Shown here: piece after piece, positions 12,119 through 23,256 of the stretch | How positions within the stretch are numbered: position 1 is the first letter of the stretch | Layout: each line of letters begins with the position of its first letter | NCBI GenBank assembly: GCA_014281115.1 | Contig: JACONQ010000002.1 | Coordinates: 3,906,001 to 3,970,000 of the forward strand | DNA length: 64,000 nt | Origin: Laburnicola sp. R22_1 | Taxonomy: Eukaryota > Ascomycota > Dothideomycetes > Pleosporales > Didymosphaeriaceae | Reading direction: 5' to 3' | Program-made: the position numbers and the translations under genes | Notes under the pieces: model-generated | What the model saw: only the letters and a program-made list of their open reading frames with translations | Told to the model about the DNA's origin: nothing | Databases searched by the model: none

Positions 12119-14621
12119 AATATTATTCTTAGAATAAACTAGATGGACTATTATAAACCTATTATATAGTTTAGCAATTTATAGTTAATAGAGTTTAAAT
12201 CTAACTACTATTAGATTAATTATCTCTACTATAGATAACCTAAAACTATTTACTATAATAGGCTGTCTAAAAATAAATTGTAAAAGACATCCTTAGTTAA
12301 TAATATCTATCTAATTAGTGCGTATATCGTAGTATAATCCGCCACCTATAATCTAGACAATATAGTATAGGTTAAACCTTATTATTAGGACTTATTAAAT
12401 TAACTACCTAACTAAAATAGGACGCCTAGCGCGTTTAAAAACACATTCTCTAGGCTTGCTACTACTATAACTAAGGAGAATTTTAACAAATATATTAATA
12501 AATTAAATTAGGTACTAAGGTTAGATAAAAAACTATATAAGATAGTTCCTAAATTTATATAAAATAAAGTTAAGTAAGTCTTTAGTATAACTAAGACAAA
12601 TACTATACCCCTATAATATAATAGAGTTAACTACGCTATTAATATTAATTTAACTATAACTATTTTATACCTTAAGATTTATAAACTAATATATACTAAG
12701 ACTAATATATATTTTGTTACTACTACTGTGTACTAGATACTAGGTTTAAGTGCCTCCTATTTTACTTCTCTCTGTGTATAGTGCGGACTCGACCTTGATT
12801 AGAATCTCTACACGACGAAGATCTTTAATATACTAAGACTAAAGTAATTAAGAAATATATTAATAAAATATTAGGAAAAGGTTTTATTAGATCTAGCATA
12901 TTGCTATAGGCCACTTCTATACTAGTTATTAAAAAGCTAGAAGGCAGACTTTATATCTGCATTAACTACTACTAGCTAAACGCTATTACTAAAAAAATTA
13001 AAACGCTCTACTATTTATTAAAAAAACTCTTGCGCGTATACCTAAGGTGTTTATTATATTTTTAGTTAATATAGTTACTACTTTTAATACTATTTACATT
13101 AAAAAAGGTAATAAGAAGAAGATAGTATTTATAACACAGTATAGACTTTATAAATATATTATTATGTCTTTTAGTTTATATAATATGCCTAGCACCTTTT
13201 AAATATTTATTAATAAAATATTATAGAAATACCTAAATAACTTTTACACAGCCTATTTAGATAATATCCTTATATATAGTAAATATAAAGATAAGTATAA
13301 GGAGTATGTGCTAAAGGTGCTTACTAAGCTTAAGGACATAGGCTTATATCTAGATCCTACTAAGTGCAAATATAAAGTTACTTAGGTAAAGTATCTAGGG
13401 CTTATTTTTATAACTAATAGTATAGAAACAAATTCTAAAAAGGTTAAAATAGTACTTTACTAGCCTATACTACGCTATATAAAGAATATTTAAGCTTTTT
13501 TAGAATTTGCTAATTTCTACTACTAATTTATTAAAGGCTTCTTATATCTAGCTAAGCTATTAACTAAGTTAATAAAGGACGTCGCGTATAAGAAGTTTCC
13601 TTTACTATCTAGATTTAAAGTTTTATAGATATTTAATAAGTTAAAGTCTACTTTTAGCAATACTAATAGCTAAGTACTATTACACTTTAACTCTAATCTA
13701 GAAACCTAGCTAGAGACTAACACATTAGATTTTATCTATACTGTAGTCCTATTATAAATATATAATAGAGTCCTTTAATCTATTACCTTTCTATTATATA
13801 AGATAACTCTAGTAGAGTGCAATTATAAGATATATAATAAGAAACTACTTACTATTATTTAAGCCTTTAAAAAATAGCGCTTTAAACTTACTAGTACCTA
13901 AGACCTTATTAGGGTGCTATTAGACTATTAAGCGCTCTAAACATTTATAACAAATAAGCGTCTTAATTATAGATAAATACGCTAGCTAAGTTTCTCTTAG
14001 AGTTTAATTTCTAAATTACCTACTATCTAGATATATAGAACACAAAGCTAAACTCTTTAATATAATGCTTAGATAATCTTCTATAAGGTATTAATAATTC
14101 TAGATAATAATAGTAGTAGTAAGTTTTTATTAAACTATATTAGGTAAACTCTAGAGTATGCATTATATATATAATAAGTATATAGAATGCTAGAGTATAT
14201 TATACTATTTACCTAGTAGAGATTATAATACTATATACTATATAGAGTATTATTTTAGTAGCGTAGGATATATATAATAATACTAAAAGAGATAATATTA
14301 CTAAAAAATAGCACTTAGTATTATTACTATAACTACGCTAGGGGGAGGAGGAAAATATTGATCTAATTATTTGTTTAATAATAAAGAAAGTTAGTCTAAT
14401 AATAACTCTACACTACTTAATTAACCTACCACAACTAGTGTAAGCGACGCTAATATTAAAATAGATAAATTTTATTCTCTAGAAATAGATTATATAGGTC
14501 CTTTTAATAAGCCTCCTATAGAGCTGCGCACTAAATTTCTTACTAAGCTACCTACTAAGCCTTTTGCTAAGCTATTTATAAATAAACCTACGCGCAACCT
14601 ATTGCCTATAGAGACGCTTAG
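12119..14621 (+). pseudogene. G3 reverse transcriptase/RNase H remnant
   Basis: Conceptual reading with many TAG/TAA stops gives the Ty3/gypsy reverse transcriptase: the SFSLYNMPSTF palm segment and the catalytic AYLDNILIYS (usual A-Y-L-D-D with the second Asp changed to Asn), then CKYKVT and VKYLGLIF, and an RNase H region (VECNYKIYNKKLLTII). It is interrupted at 12706-12827 by a 122-bp X copy and ends where G1 is inserted. Confidence 0.8.
12706..12827. mobile_element. Element X, 122-bp copy in the G3 pol region (inverted)
   Basis: Flanked by a 15-bp direct repeat, atatactaagactaa (12691-12705 and 12828-12842). The constant X terminus (read as TAAAGATCTTCGTCGTG on the minus strand) lies at the right. 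The left end breaks off 122 bp from it, inside sequence that continues in the longer copies. Confidence 0.8.
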
Positions 14622-15137
14622 TGTTAATACGGGGTTACGTACCTTATCCTAATCCGGGTTAGGAGAGGTAAGGTAACTCTAAGGTGGCTATGCTAGTAGG
14701 CTTTAGGAGGAATTAAGTGAGATATTAATAGTCTTCTATAAGGCTCTTCTAATTCTAAATAAGATAGAATAACTAGCACTAATCTATATAGGAGATTATA
14801 CTATTATAAAGTTAACTATAAAGATTTAAAACTAAGAATATCTCCTAGATCTATATAGTCCTAATTTTCTATAGACTTACTATAATTACTATAATTACAG
14901 TAATTCGCTTAATTACCCTAATTACTATAATTATAGTAATCTGCCTAATTACCCTAATTACTATAATTATAGCAATCTGCCTAATTACTCTAATTACTAT
15001 AATTGTAGTAATTTGCCTAATTACCCTAATCGTAGTAATTTGTTACGTAACTTGCTAACTTATTACTATGTCTTATATGAGTACCCTACGCATAACTATT
15101 AGTCCTTACTAACCTTACTATGTCTACGCTTATAACG
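14622..15137 (-). repeat. 3' LTR of G1 (uninterrupted)
   Basis: 516 bp. It preserves the uninserted form of the site occupied by X in the other LTR (TATAAGGCTCTTCTAATTC near 14.74 kb). It includes three to four degenerate repeats of TAATTACTATAATTATAGTA near 14.88-15.04 kb. Confidence 0.88.
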
Positions 15138-18100
15138 CTTGCCCCCCTCTTAAGATTATTATCCTAATACTCTTATTCTTACTGTGCTGCTTAGGGTTTC
15201 CTAAATATAAAGGTGCGCTCTTCCTTATTTATAGGTATTAACTACACTTAATCTTTTATTCTTATCCTATATTCTAATAATACCTAGGGATTCTTTTATG
15301 CTAACTTATAATCATCTTTGTCTTACAGCTAAAGTTACTTATAGTAGCATGCTTATGCCTATCCCTTATAATTATTGTTTTCTTTAGGGTCTTAATTGCT
15401 TAGCTATAGCTAATTCTTCTTCCCTTTATTATTTTAAGTGCATACGCCTTAGGCGTCCCTATACTAACCTACTTTAGGAGTCTCTTAACTAAACTTAGGA
15501 AAAGTACTTATAGAAGGTAGAGGAGAATAAAAAGACTCTCTTAGCTATTCTTATATAGCTCCTATAGAATAAGAAGATACTATAGTAAGCTAAGGAACGT
15601 GCTTGTAAAAAGGCTATCTATTTAGTGTTAGAGATAGAAGCTGCTAGGAAGCTTAATAATCTCTTAGTTAACTATTTTAGCGCTAATGCCTTAGTAGAGT
15701 TTTCGCCCATATTGTAAACTTTACTTAACACTATTAAGCAGTTTGTTAGTAGTCTATTACCTCCTCTAGATATAGTTTCTGCGTTCTCTAATAATACTAC
15801 TTTACTAGCTACTAGTATTCTTCTATATTCTTAATAGATTTCTATGTGTTTTAACTAGTAGGCTATTCTTTTCACTTAACTAGGTACTTCCACTAACATC
15901 TAAACTTCTATAGGTCCCTAACCTCTTTAACCTTATACTCCTTATCTTTAAGTTTAAGTTGTGTTTTAATTTTGGCGTCTAGTAGTGTGAGTTTAAGGAG
16001 TAATTTATAAAAGGTAGGATATATATAGGATTTCTTTAGTAACTTTTGCTTATAGTTTACTAGTTCTTATTCCTCTAGGATTTTAAATAGTTCTACTTAG
16101 AGGTAATTAAGTTTCTTAGATAGTTGCTTAGTTTTTAGATTTCTTTGTAACAAGAGAATTTTATCCCTCCCTTTTAGAATTAGTCTCTTAAGCCTATTTT
16201 TATTTGCTTATCTAACTGTTGTAAGGTTTTATTAAGCAATTTATTTGCTTAAATTGTTGTGTAGCTTATATATAAGCTAAGCCTTCTTATTAGCTAATAC
16301 TAAAAGGCTCTTAATATCTTTTAGATCTTAATAAGCAATTAGCTCATATCTCTAGTTTGCGTAATATAGTAAGCGTCTTATTATACTAGATCTTACACTA
16401 TTGTATACTAATTATACTGTTAGTAGTAATTTAACCTAGTTGTCCTACAACTTGTTAATATATATTCTTAGGTACTATTCTAGTATCTAGTTAATTTATT
16501 CTATCTATCTATTTAAGTGTAAGCTGTTGTCGCGAGCTTACAAATAACCTCTAGTATTACTAGTAATGTTTTCTAGTACTTAGATATAAACAGTTTATTA
16601 CAATCTATAATAAATTCCTCTAGTAGTCTATAATTAGCAATAAGAGTCCTTATAATCTTATAAGCTATGCCTTCTACTATTATAGACTTATTTGTAGATA
16701 TAAAGTATGCCTACTTAGTTAATTAATTAACGATTAGTAGTACTAAGTTATATAGTTATCCAGATCTAGGTTCTACTAATATTAGGAGCTTTACTATAAA
16801 GTCTATTATAACACTAATTTATAGTTGCGTAGATAGTATTAAGGATTATAATAACTTATAGGACTTATATCTCTTAGGCTTATTCTTTGCACATACTAAG
16901 CAGTTGTCTATAACTTTCTTTACCTTATTATATACGTGTAAAATATTATATTTTAGTTAAATTTGTTAAGTTGTTTTGTTAATACCTAGATGTCCCTAGT
17001 CCTTTAACTTATATTGTAATTTAATTAAAGTCTTAGCCATATTACCTAGTATCTTAATCCTTTGTGGCGTGTTATCTCCATTAGTCTAGATTGTACTATT
17101 CTTATTATTCCTAGCTTAGTAAGGAGTATTCCTAAGAATCCTTAACTTATAGTCCTTTATATTAGAATATTACCACTTTTACTAATTGTAGTTAGTTGTA
17201 CTAAAGAGTCCTATCTATTTTCTTTTATAAAACCGCATTGTATATCTTAGGTTAGTCTGTCTTCTTAAGGTCCAATCTTTGGCTAAGGGCGTCTGCTATC
17301 CTATTTAACAATCCTAGGCAATAGTAGATTTTAAAATTATAATTTACTATTATTTCTGCCTATCTAACCTATTATTAGTTAAGCTTCTATAAGCTATAGT
17401 TTCTATTATTTAAAGAAGTCTATTATTGCTAATAGTTTCTTATTGTAAACGTTGTAGTTAAGTTTTGCTTCTAAGAACTCTCTAGAATAATAGAATATTA
17501 GTCTCTATTTCCTATCTTCGCCCTGCTATATAAGCACAGCTCCTAAGGCATAGTCTAATATATTTGTTTTTATCTATATTAGTTATATTAGATTTCGCAT
17601 CTATAGTAGTAGTACTATAATAAATAGTCTCTTTAGCTTCTTAAAAACTGCCTATTATTCCTAGCCCTAGGAGAATCCTTTCTTCTTCTTAGTTACTTCT
17701 ATAAGTAGCGCTATAGTTTTTAAGTATCCTATTATAAACTTTTAGTAGAAGTTCGCAAATCCTAGAAAGGATTACACGTCCTTAACTATCTTAGAAACTA
17801 GCTAGTTCTATATAGCTGTGACTTTCTATAGGTCTATAGTAATGCTATCTTATCTAATAATAAATCTAAGGTATCTAGTTTATATAACGTGGAATTTACA
17901 CTTTTCTAGCTATAAAAGTAATCTATACTACTTTAGCCTATTAAGCACCTTCTTTATATGTTCTATATACTCCTTAAGCGATCTCTTAAAGTACACTAAT
18001 ATATTATCTAAATATTTATATAGTGCCTTGTTAATAACTATCTAAAATATCGCTAGCGTATTTATTAATCCAAAAGGCATAACTATATATTTAACTAAGC

Positions 18101-21100
18101 TATATTGTGTTTTAAAGGCTATAAGCTATTTAAATTCTTTTATAATTTGTATTTAGTAGTATCCTTTGCAGATATTAAATTTTATAATCTACTTAACTTC
18201 CTAGAGTTAATATATAAGTTCTTAGATAAGAGGCAGGAAGTATTAGTTCTTTTTTATAGTGTTGTTTAGCTATCTATAATCTACACAAAGTCTTAGCTTA
18301 CTATTCTTTTTTAGTATAAATAGAATTAGTAAGACTATTAAGCTTCCACTCTATTATATAAATCCTCTTGCAAAATTCTTGTTAATATACGCCTTTAGCT
18401 CTTTCTACTAGCTATCTAATAGCTAGTATATATATCTAGGCTTAAGCTTCGCTTCTTCCTCTAGGTAAATCTTATAATTCCACTCCTAGTGCTCTAGTAG
18501 ATTATTACTCCTATACTCTTTAAAGAGCTCGCAATATTTCTTATAATCCCAAGGTATATTAGGTTGTAGTTTATCCTTTATAGTTGCAACTTATTATACC
18601 TAAATAACTTCTACTCTTTAGGAGTCTTTCTAGTATATACGCATAATCTTTATTATTAATATCTTACTAATTCTATCTAGCTAGGGTGTACTATAAATTG
18701 TTAGACTTAATTATAAGTTATAGTCTAAAGCAACCTGCTTTATAGATTCCCTTTATTCTAATCTTTATTACAAAGTAACCTTTTTTACAGGCTATTAGCT
18801 TTATAATATTCTATTCTACTAATTAATAGTAGGATTATGCTTCCTAAGCTAATTATATCCTATTAATATATCTTCTTCTCTAAGATCTATAATGTTAATT
18901 CGTTATTAATCCTCTAATCTAGCAAGCTCTAGTAATACCTCTTAGGTTTTAAGGCGTATCATACTATTCCTATATTTTAGTAGTGTGTTATCTATAAGTA
19001 CAACCTTTATAGGTTCTAGCTTATTCTAGTATAGTATATTATATTATTCTACTACCTATAGTGATATAAAGGTCTACTTAGCGCCACTATCTATAAGCGC
19101 GCAAATCTTATATCATTATATAAGTATATCTACCTTTAGGCGTGTCTAAGTATTATAGTGTACTTTATAAAAGGTTATTAATTTGCTCTTACTAGCGTAA
19201 CCCTATTAATAAGAGCGTCCTAGTTTTTTATTAGCTTTAGGCCTCTTAGAAACTATCCTATATTCTACTTATTACTAAGGTGTATCTAACACCTATTATT
19301 ATAGCATCCCACCCATAAGAGTGTTGCGTATTGCTGCTCCTTAAGAGCTATATTAGGCAAAAAGCATTCTGCTTATTCCTTTATGCCTTAGTAATATGCA
19401 CATTTATTATTATAGTATTTTATTTATAGTTTGTCTGCATAAGACCCTATACTAACTTTATAGTATTAGTTAAGAAAGCGTTGTTATGCCTCTAGTATCT
19501 GCATTTTCTCTTATTTGTTGCTATTATTATATGCCTAATAGTGTTAGCATATAAACACTAAATAGTCTATAGGATTTATTATTATGTGTCCTTTTCTATA
19601 TCTATCTAACGCTACTTCTTTATATTTGGCAATATTCTTTATACAGCGCTTCTTATTACATAATATCTATACTAATTTATTATAAAAGTTAATATTGTGC
19701 TGTACGTTGCACTTAATACTTATATAGACTTTTTACTTATAGTCTTTATCCTCTAGTCTAACTAGCTAGTAATCTGTTGTGTGCTTATACTTCTAGTGCA
19801 TCTTATAGACGTTATTATAGTATTAAAACTATTCTATAGATTTATACTTCTATTTCTATTATTAAGGGTAATATATATAGTATAGTCTAAAGTTTCTATA
19901 TTCTACTAGCGCCTTTTTGCAATCTGCTTCTGTAATAATAAAGTAATCTTTATATTCTAGTTATTGTGTTACCTATAATTTTTGCTTAGCGTGTGTTTAG
20001 TATAGCTATTTATAACACTAGATTTAATCTAGTTCCTTATATTTAGGTATTAGGTCTAGTAATAGCGTGGCCTTTCTAACCTATATTATGCTCATTCTAA
20101 CAGCTCCTGCCCTACTAATTCTTAATTTGTTAGAGCAGTTCCGCTTAAAATAACCTTATTTGCCACATCCTAGACATGCGTAGTTATTATAGCGCCTCTA
20201 TCTTTCCTCTTTTAATAAGCTATTATTATTCTGTAGTTTCTTAGGCGTGTTCTTCTTTACTAAAGATCCTCTCTTTTTCTAGACCTTACTAGCTATAATA
20301 ATATCTCTATCCTTATTATAGTATTACCTTATCTTAGGTTCCTCCTTTAGCTTAGTAATTATTTTAGCTTTACTATACTTCTTTTCCTACACTTTCTTAT
20401 AGAGATAGTTATTAATACATACTGTAATCTTAATTAACTTACTTAAGTTGTCTAGTTTATTATAGAGTAGTAATGTGTCCTTTATACTATTCTTTAGCCT
20501 ATAATAGAAGGCTGCCTTTAATACTGTATTATCCTACTTAATCTTAGATTATAGTTACCTAAACTCTAAAGTATACTTGCTAACTAATATTATTTATTAT
20601 AACTACTAAATCTATTATTTAGCTCATTATTCCATATTAACTTTCTTAAATATAATTCTTATTTATTCTTTAAAGTCTTACTATATTTTAAATACTAGTT
20701 TAGTCTTACTTTTATATCGCTAACCTTGTCTATACTAATAAAGTTGTTTACTAGTAGTTAAAGCTACTTAGCTACCCTTTCCTTAAGGTGCAAGCTAGCT
20801 ATAAGGACCTTGTCTTATTTTATAGGAAACAAATCTAAATTATACTAGCAGTATAGTTCTATATTAGTAAGAAACTTCTTAAGTCTCTTTCCTCTACTAT
20901 ATTTTTCTATAGACAGCCTTATAGTCTTCTCTTAATCTACTAACTAATATACTATAATAACTACTAAAAGCTCTAACACTTAAGCCTCTAACTATTAAAT
21001 TTGTTTAGCTTACGTTACTATTACTATAGCTGTGTTTATAGTTAGTTTACTAGCGCTACTACTAGTAGGTATTACTACTAAGCCACCACTTAATAGTGCT

Positions 21101-21165
21101 TAGTTACTCGCGGGTGTTATTATAGTATATTAACTATTTTCTTAAAATTTATTAGGTAGTTAAAG
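15138..21165 (-). pseudogene. G1 gag-pol remnant
   Basis: Read on the minus strand with stops: a CCHC zinc knuckle of the gag protein near 20.11-20.18 kb (CLGCGK, then GYFKRNC); the reverse transcriptase catalytic region near 17.9-18.05 kb (LDNILVYFKRSLKEYIEH, LDD changed to LDN); the thumb/RNase H side (SFLGFANFY) near 17.75 kb; and integrase near 16.6-16.95 kb (NCLVCAKNKPK zinc-finger part and the DFIVKL start of the catalytic core). The order is gag, RT, integrase, the Ty3/gypsy order. No intact protein is left. Confidence 0.8.
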
Positions 21166-22963
21166 TGTTTATATAGGGTTACGTACCTTATTCTAATTTA
21201 GGTTAGGAGAGGTAAGGTAACTCTAAGGTAGCTGTGCTAGTAGGCTTTAGGAAGAATTAAGTAAGATATTAATAGTTTTATATAAGGCTCTTCTATTCTC
21301 TCCTAGGATTAATCCGTGATGTTATGTAATCCCGAGCCGGCTATTTGACTAACCACTGTTGTACATAATTAATAATTTCTTTAACAATATTTTTCGCTGC
21401 AATAATAATAATAATAATTATAATAGCAACTAACCTAACTATTTTATTAACTCTCTCCTATAGTAGATCTCCTCTCGCAATCAGCGAGCTATATTCCGCC
21501 CCCCCCAGAATCTCACTACCGCCTATCTCCCCTGTGCTTCCGCCGCCACCACTCACCCTCACCCTTATCGCTCAGTCGCGGTCCCCCACCTTAACAGCAC
21601 CCTAGATAATTGCCACTATATCTATAAGCTTCTTACGCCACAGCTGTGCTTTTAAACTTCTACAGTCCCTAAGGAACTACTACTTATTATCTAGCAGCCG
21701 CCCTATGCCTTTACTTTGCCAGTCCTTATCTTTAAGCTTTTCTAGTAACGCCTTTACTTTGTCCTATTATTGCAGTATAAACGCCCAACCTAACCCTCTA
21801 TCTAGGTACTAAAGGAGTGCTTTGCACTCTAGGATCCAGAGTTATAGAACTAGCTAATAGGGCCTAAATAGCTAGGACTAGATATTATTAAAGATGTTAA
21901 GATTAAGAGGCCCCTTTAACAACCCTACTTGCCGTACAAGATTACTAAATCTCTAGAGATTATCCTTAACTTTGCCCAGCTAATCCTCTATATACTCTTA
22001 GAATTCTACTATAGCTGTGCTACACTGTGTAGAAGAAGTGGTGTAGTTAGGCTACTAGAATATTATTATATTGCTAAATATAATAGATAAAGAGCTAAAT
22101 TTAAAATATAGTAGTAGTAGTTATATATTAAAGATAAAGATTTAGTGTACTAGGCATTGCCAATATTATAAGAGTAGGTAGACTTTATATGCTATGCGTA
22201 CAGCAAACTATAGTTGTGCTACTACTAGGTCGCGAACGCAATAACTAAACTATAGTTAAGCATCCTATCGCCCACACTGCTTCCGCAGTTATAACTCCGT
22301 ATAGGTCCACTACGGCTCTTTAACAGTCTACTAGTTAAGAGATAACATGTGATTTAGTTATGCTAGATAGTAGACTATTTATTAACTACTATTAATAATA
22401 CTACTATAAAGAAAGTTAATAATAAAATTATTATTATTTTATATATATTTTGTTACTACCACTATATACTAGGTACTAGGTTTTAGTGCCTTTTATTTTA
22501 CTCCTCTCTATATATAGTGCGGACTTAACCTTAGTTAGAATCTCTATATAATAAAGATATTTAATAAGGCTCTTCTAATTCTAAATAAAATAGAATAACT
22601 AGCACTAATCTATATAGGAGATTGTACTATTATAAAGTTAACTTTAAAGATTTAAAACTAAGAAGATTCCCTAGATCTATATAGTTCTAATTTTCTATAG
22701 ACTTACTATAATTACTATAATTGTAGTAATTCGCCTAATTATCCTAATTACTATAATTATAGTAATTCGCCTAATTACCCTAATTACTATAATTATAATA
22801 ATCTGCCTAATTACCCTAATTACTATAATTATAGTAATTCGCCTAATTACCCTAATTGTAGTAATTCGTCACGTGACTTGCTAACTTATCACTGTGTCTC
22901 GTGCAGGTACTCCGCGCGTAACTATTAGTTCTTACTAACCTCATTATATTCACGCTCGTAACA
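21166..22963 (-). repeat. 5' LTR of G1, split by element X
   Basis: Matches the 516-bp left LTR as 21166-21295 plus 22578-22963, with X and one duplicated 14-mer in between. Differences from the left LTR are mainly C/T and G/A transitions. Confidence 0.85.
21296..22563. mobile_element. Element X, 1268-bp copy inside the G1 LTR (inverted)
   Basis: Flanked by a 14-bp direct repeat, ataaggctcttcta (21282-21295 and 22564-22577). The left G1 LTR has this 14-mer once, so the empty site is present in the same window. The copy is inverted relative to 10934-12102 and matches it end to end, from CTAGGATTAATCCGTGATG to the constant terminus at the right. It keeps C-rich patches (CCGCCCCCCCCAGAATCTC), so it is less RIP-mutated than its surroundings. 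Confidence 0.85.
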
Positions 22964-23050
22964 CTTAGTATATTAGAGCTAATATAAAAAATATATAAAA
23001 TATACCTATAGAATAGAGATCTAATATTAATAATAAAAGCTATTTAAGAC

Positions 23051-23256
23051 TATTAGTAATCTAAAATGCGAACCTCTTACTTACATTATATTACTCTTTT
23101 AGAACTAGCGTAATTAGTAAGCGAGGTCCTAATCGAGGCTACGTATATAGCCTCTCTACGTACCTACTTTATATAGGTATTACTATTATCTTATATTTAG
23201 ATCCTAACTACTAGTTATCTTATATATAATATAATAACTCCTATAGTGCCCTTACA
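23051..23256 (+). repeat. 5' LTR of G2
   Basis: About 206 bp, sharing with 33517-33720 the blocks GCGYAATTAGTAAGC, ACGTACCTAC and TATTATCTTATATTTA. It ends CCCTTACA. Confidence 0.82.

Larger units (their letters stand above)
14622..22963 (-). mobile_element. Ty3/gypsy retrotransposon G1 inserted in G3
   Basis: LTRs lie at 14622-15137 (516 bp) and 21166-22963 (the same sequence plus a 1.28-kb X insertion). The 5-bp target duplication CTTAG is exact (14617-14621 and 22964-22968). Orientation is minus: a minus-strand polypurine tract (AAGAGGGGGGCAAG) abuts the left LTR, and gag, reverse transcriptase and integrase motifs read on the minus strand. Without the X insertion it is about 7.1 kb. RIP is heavy, but some C and G remain. 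Confidence 0.88.

Noticed and set aside
14880..15045. Regularly spaced repeats in the G1 LTR as a CRISPR-like array
   Set aside because: They are degenerate tandem TAATTACTATAATTATAG units present in both LTRs, with no unique spacers, in a fungal nuclear genome.
17818..18045. 75-residue open frame on the plus strand
   Set aside because: It is the antisense of the G1 reverse transcriptase remnant.
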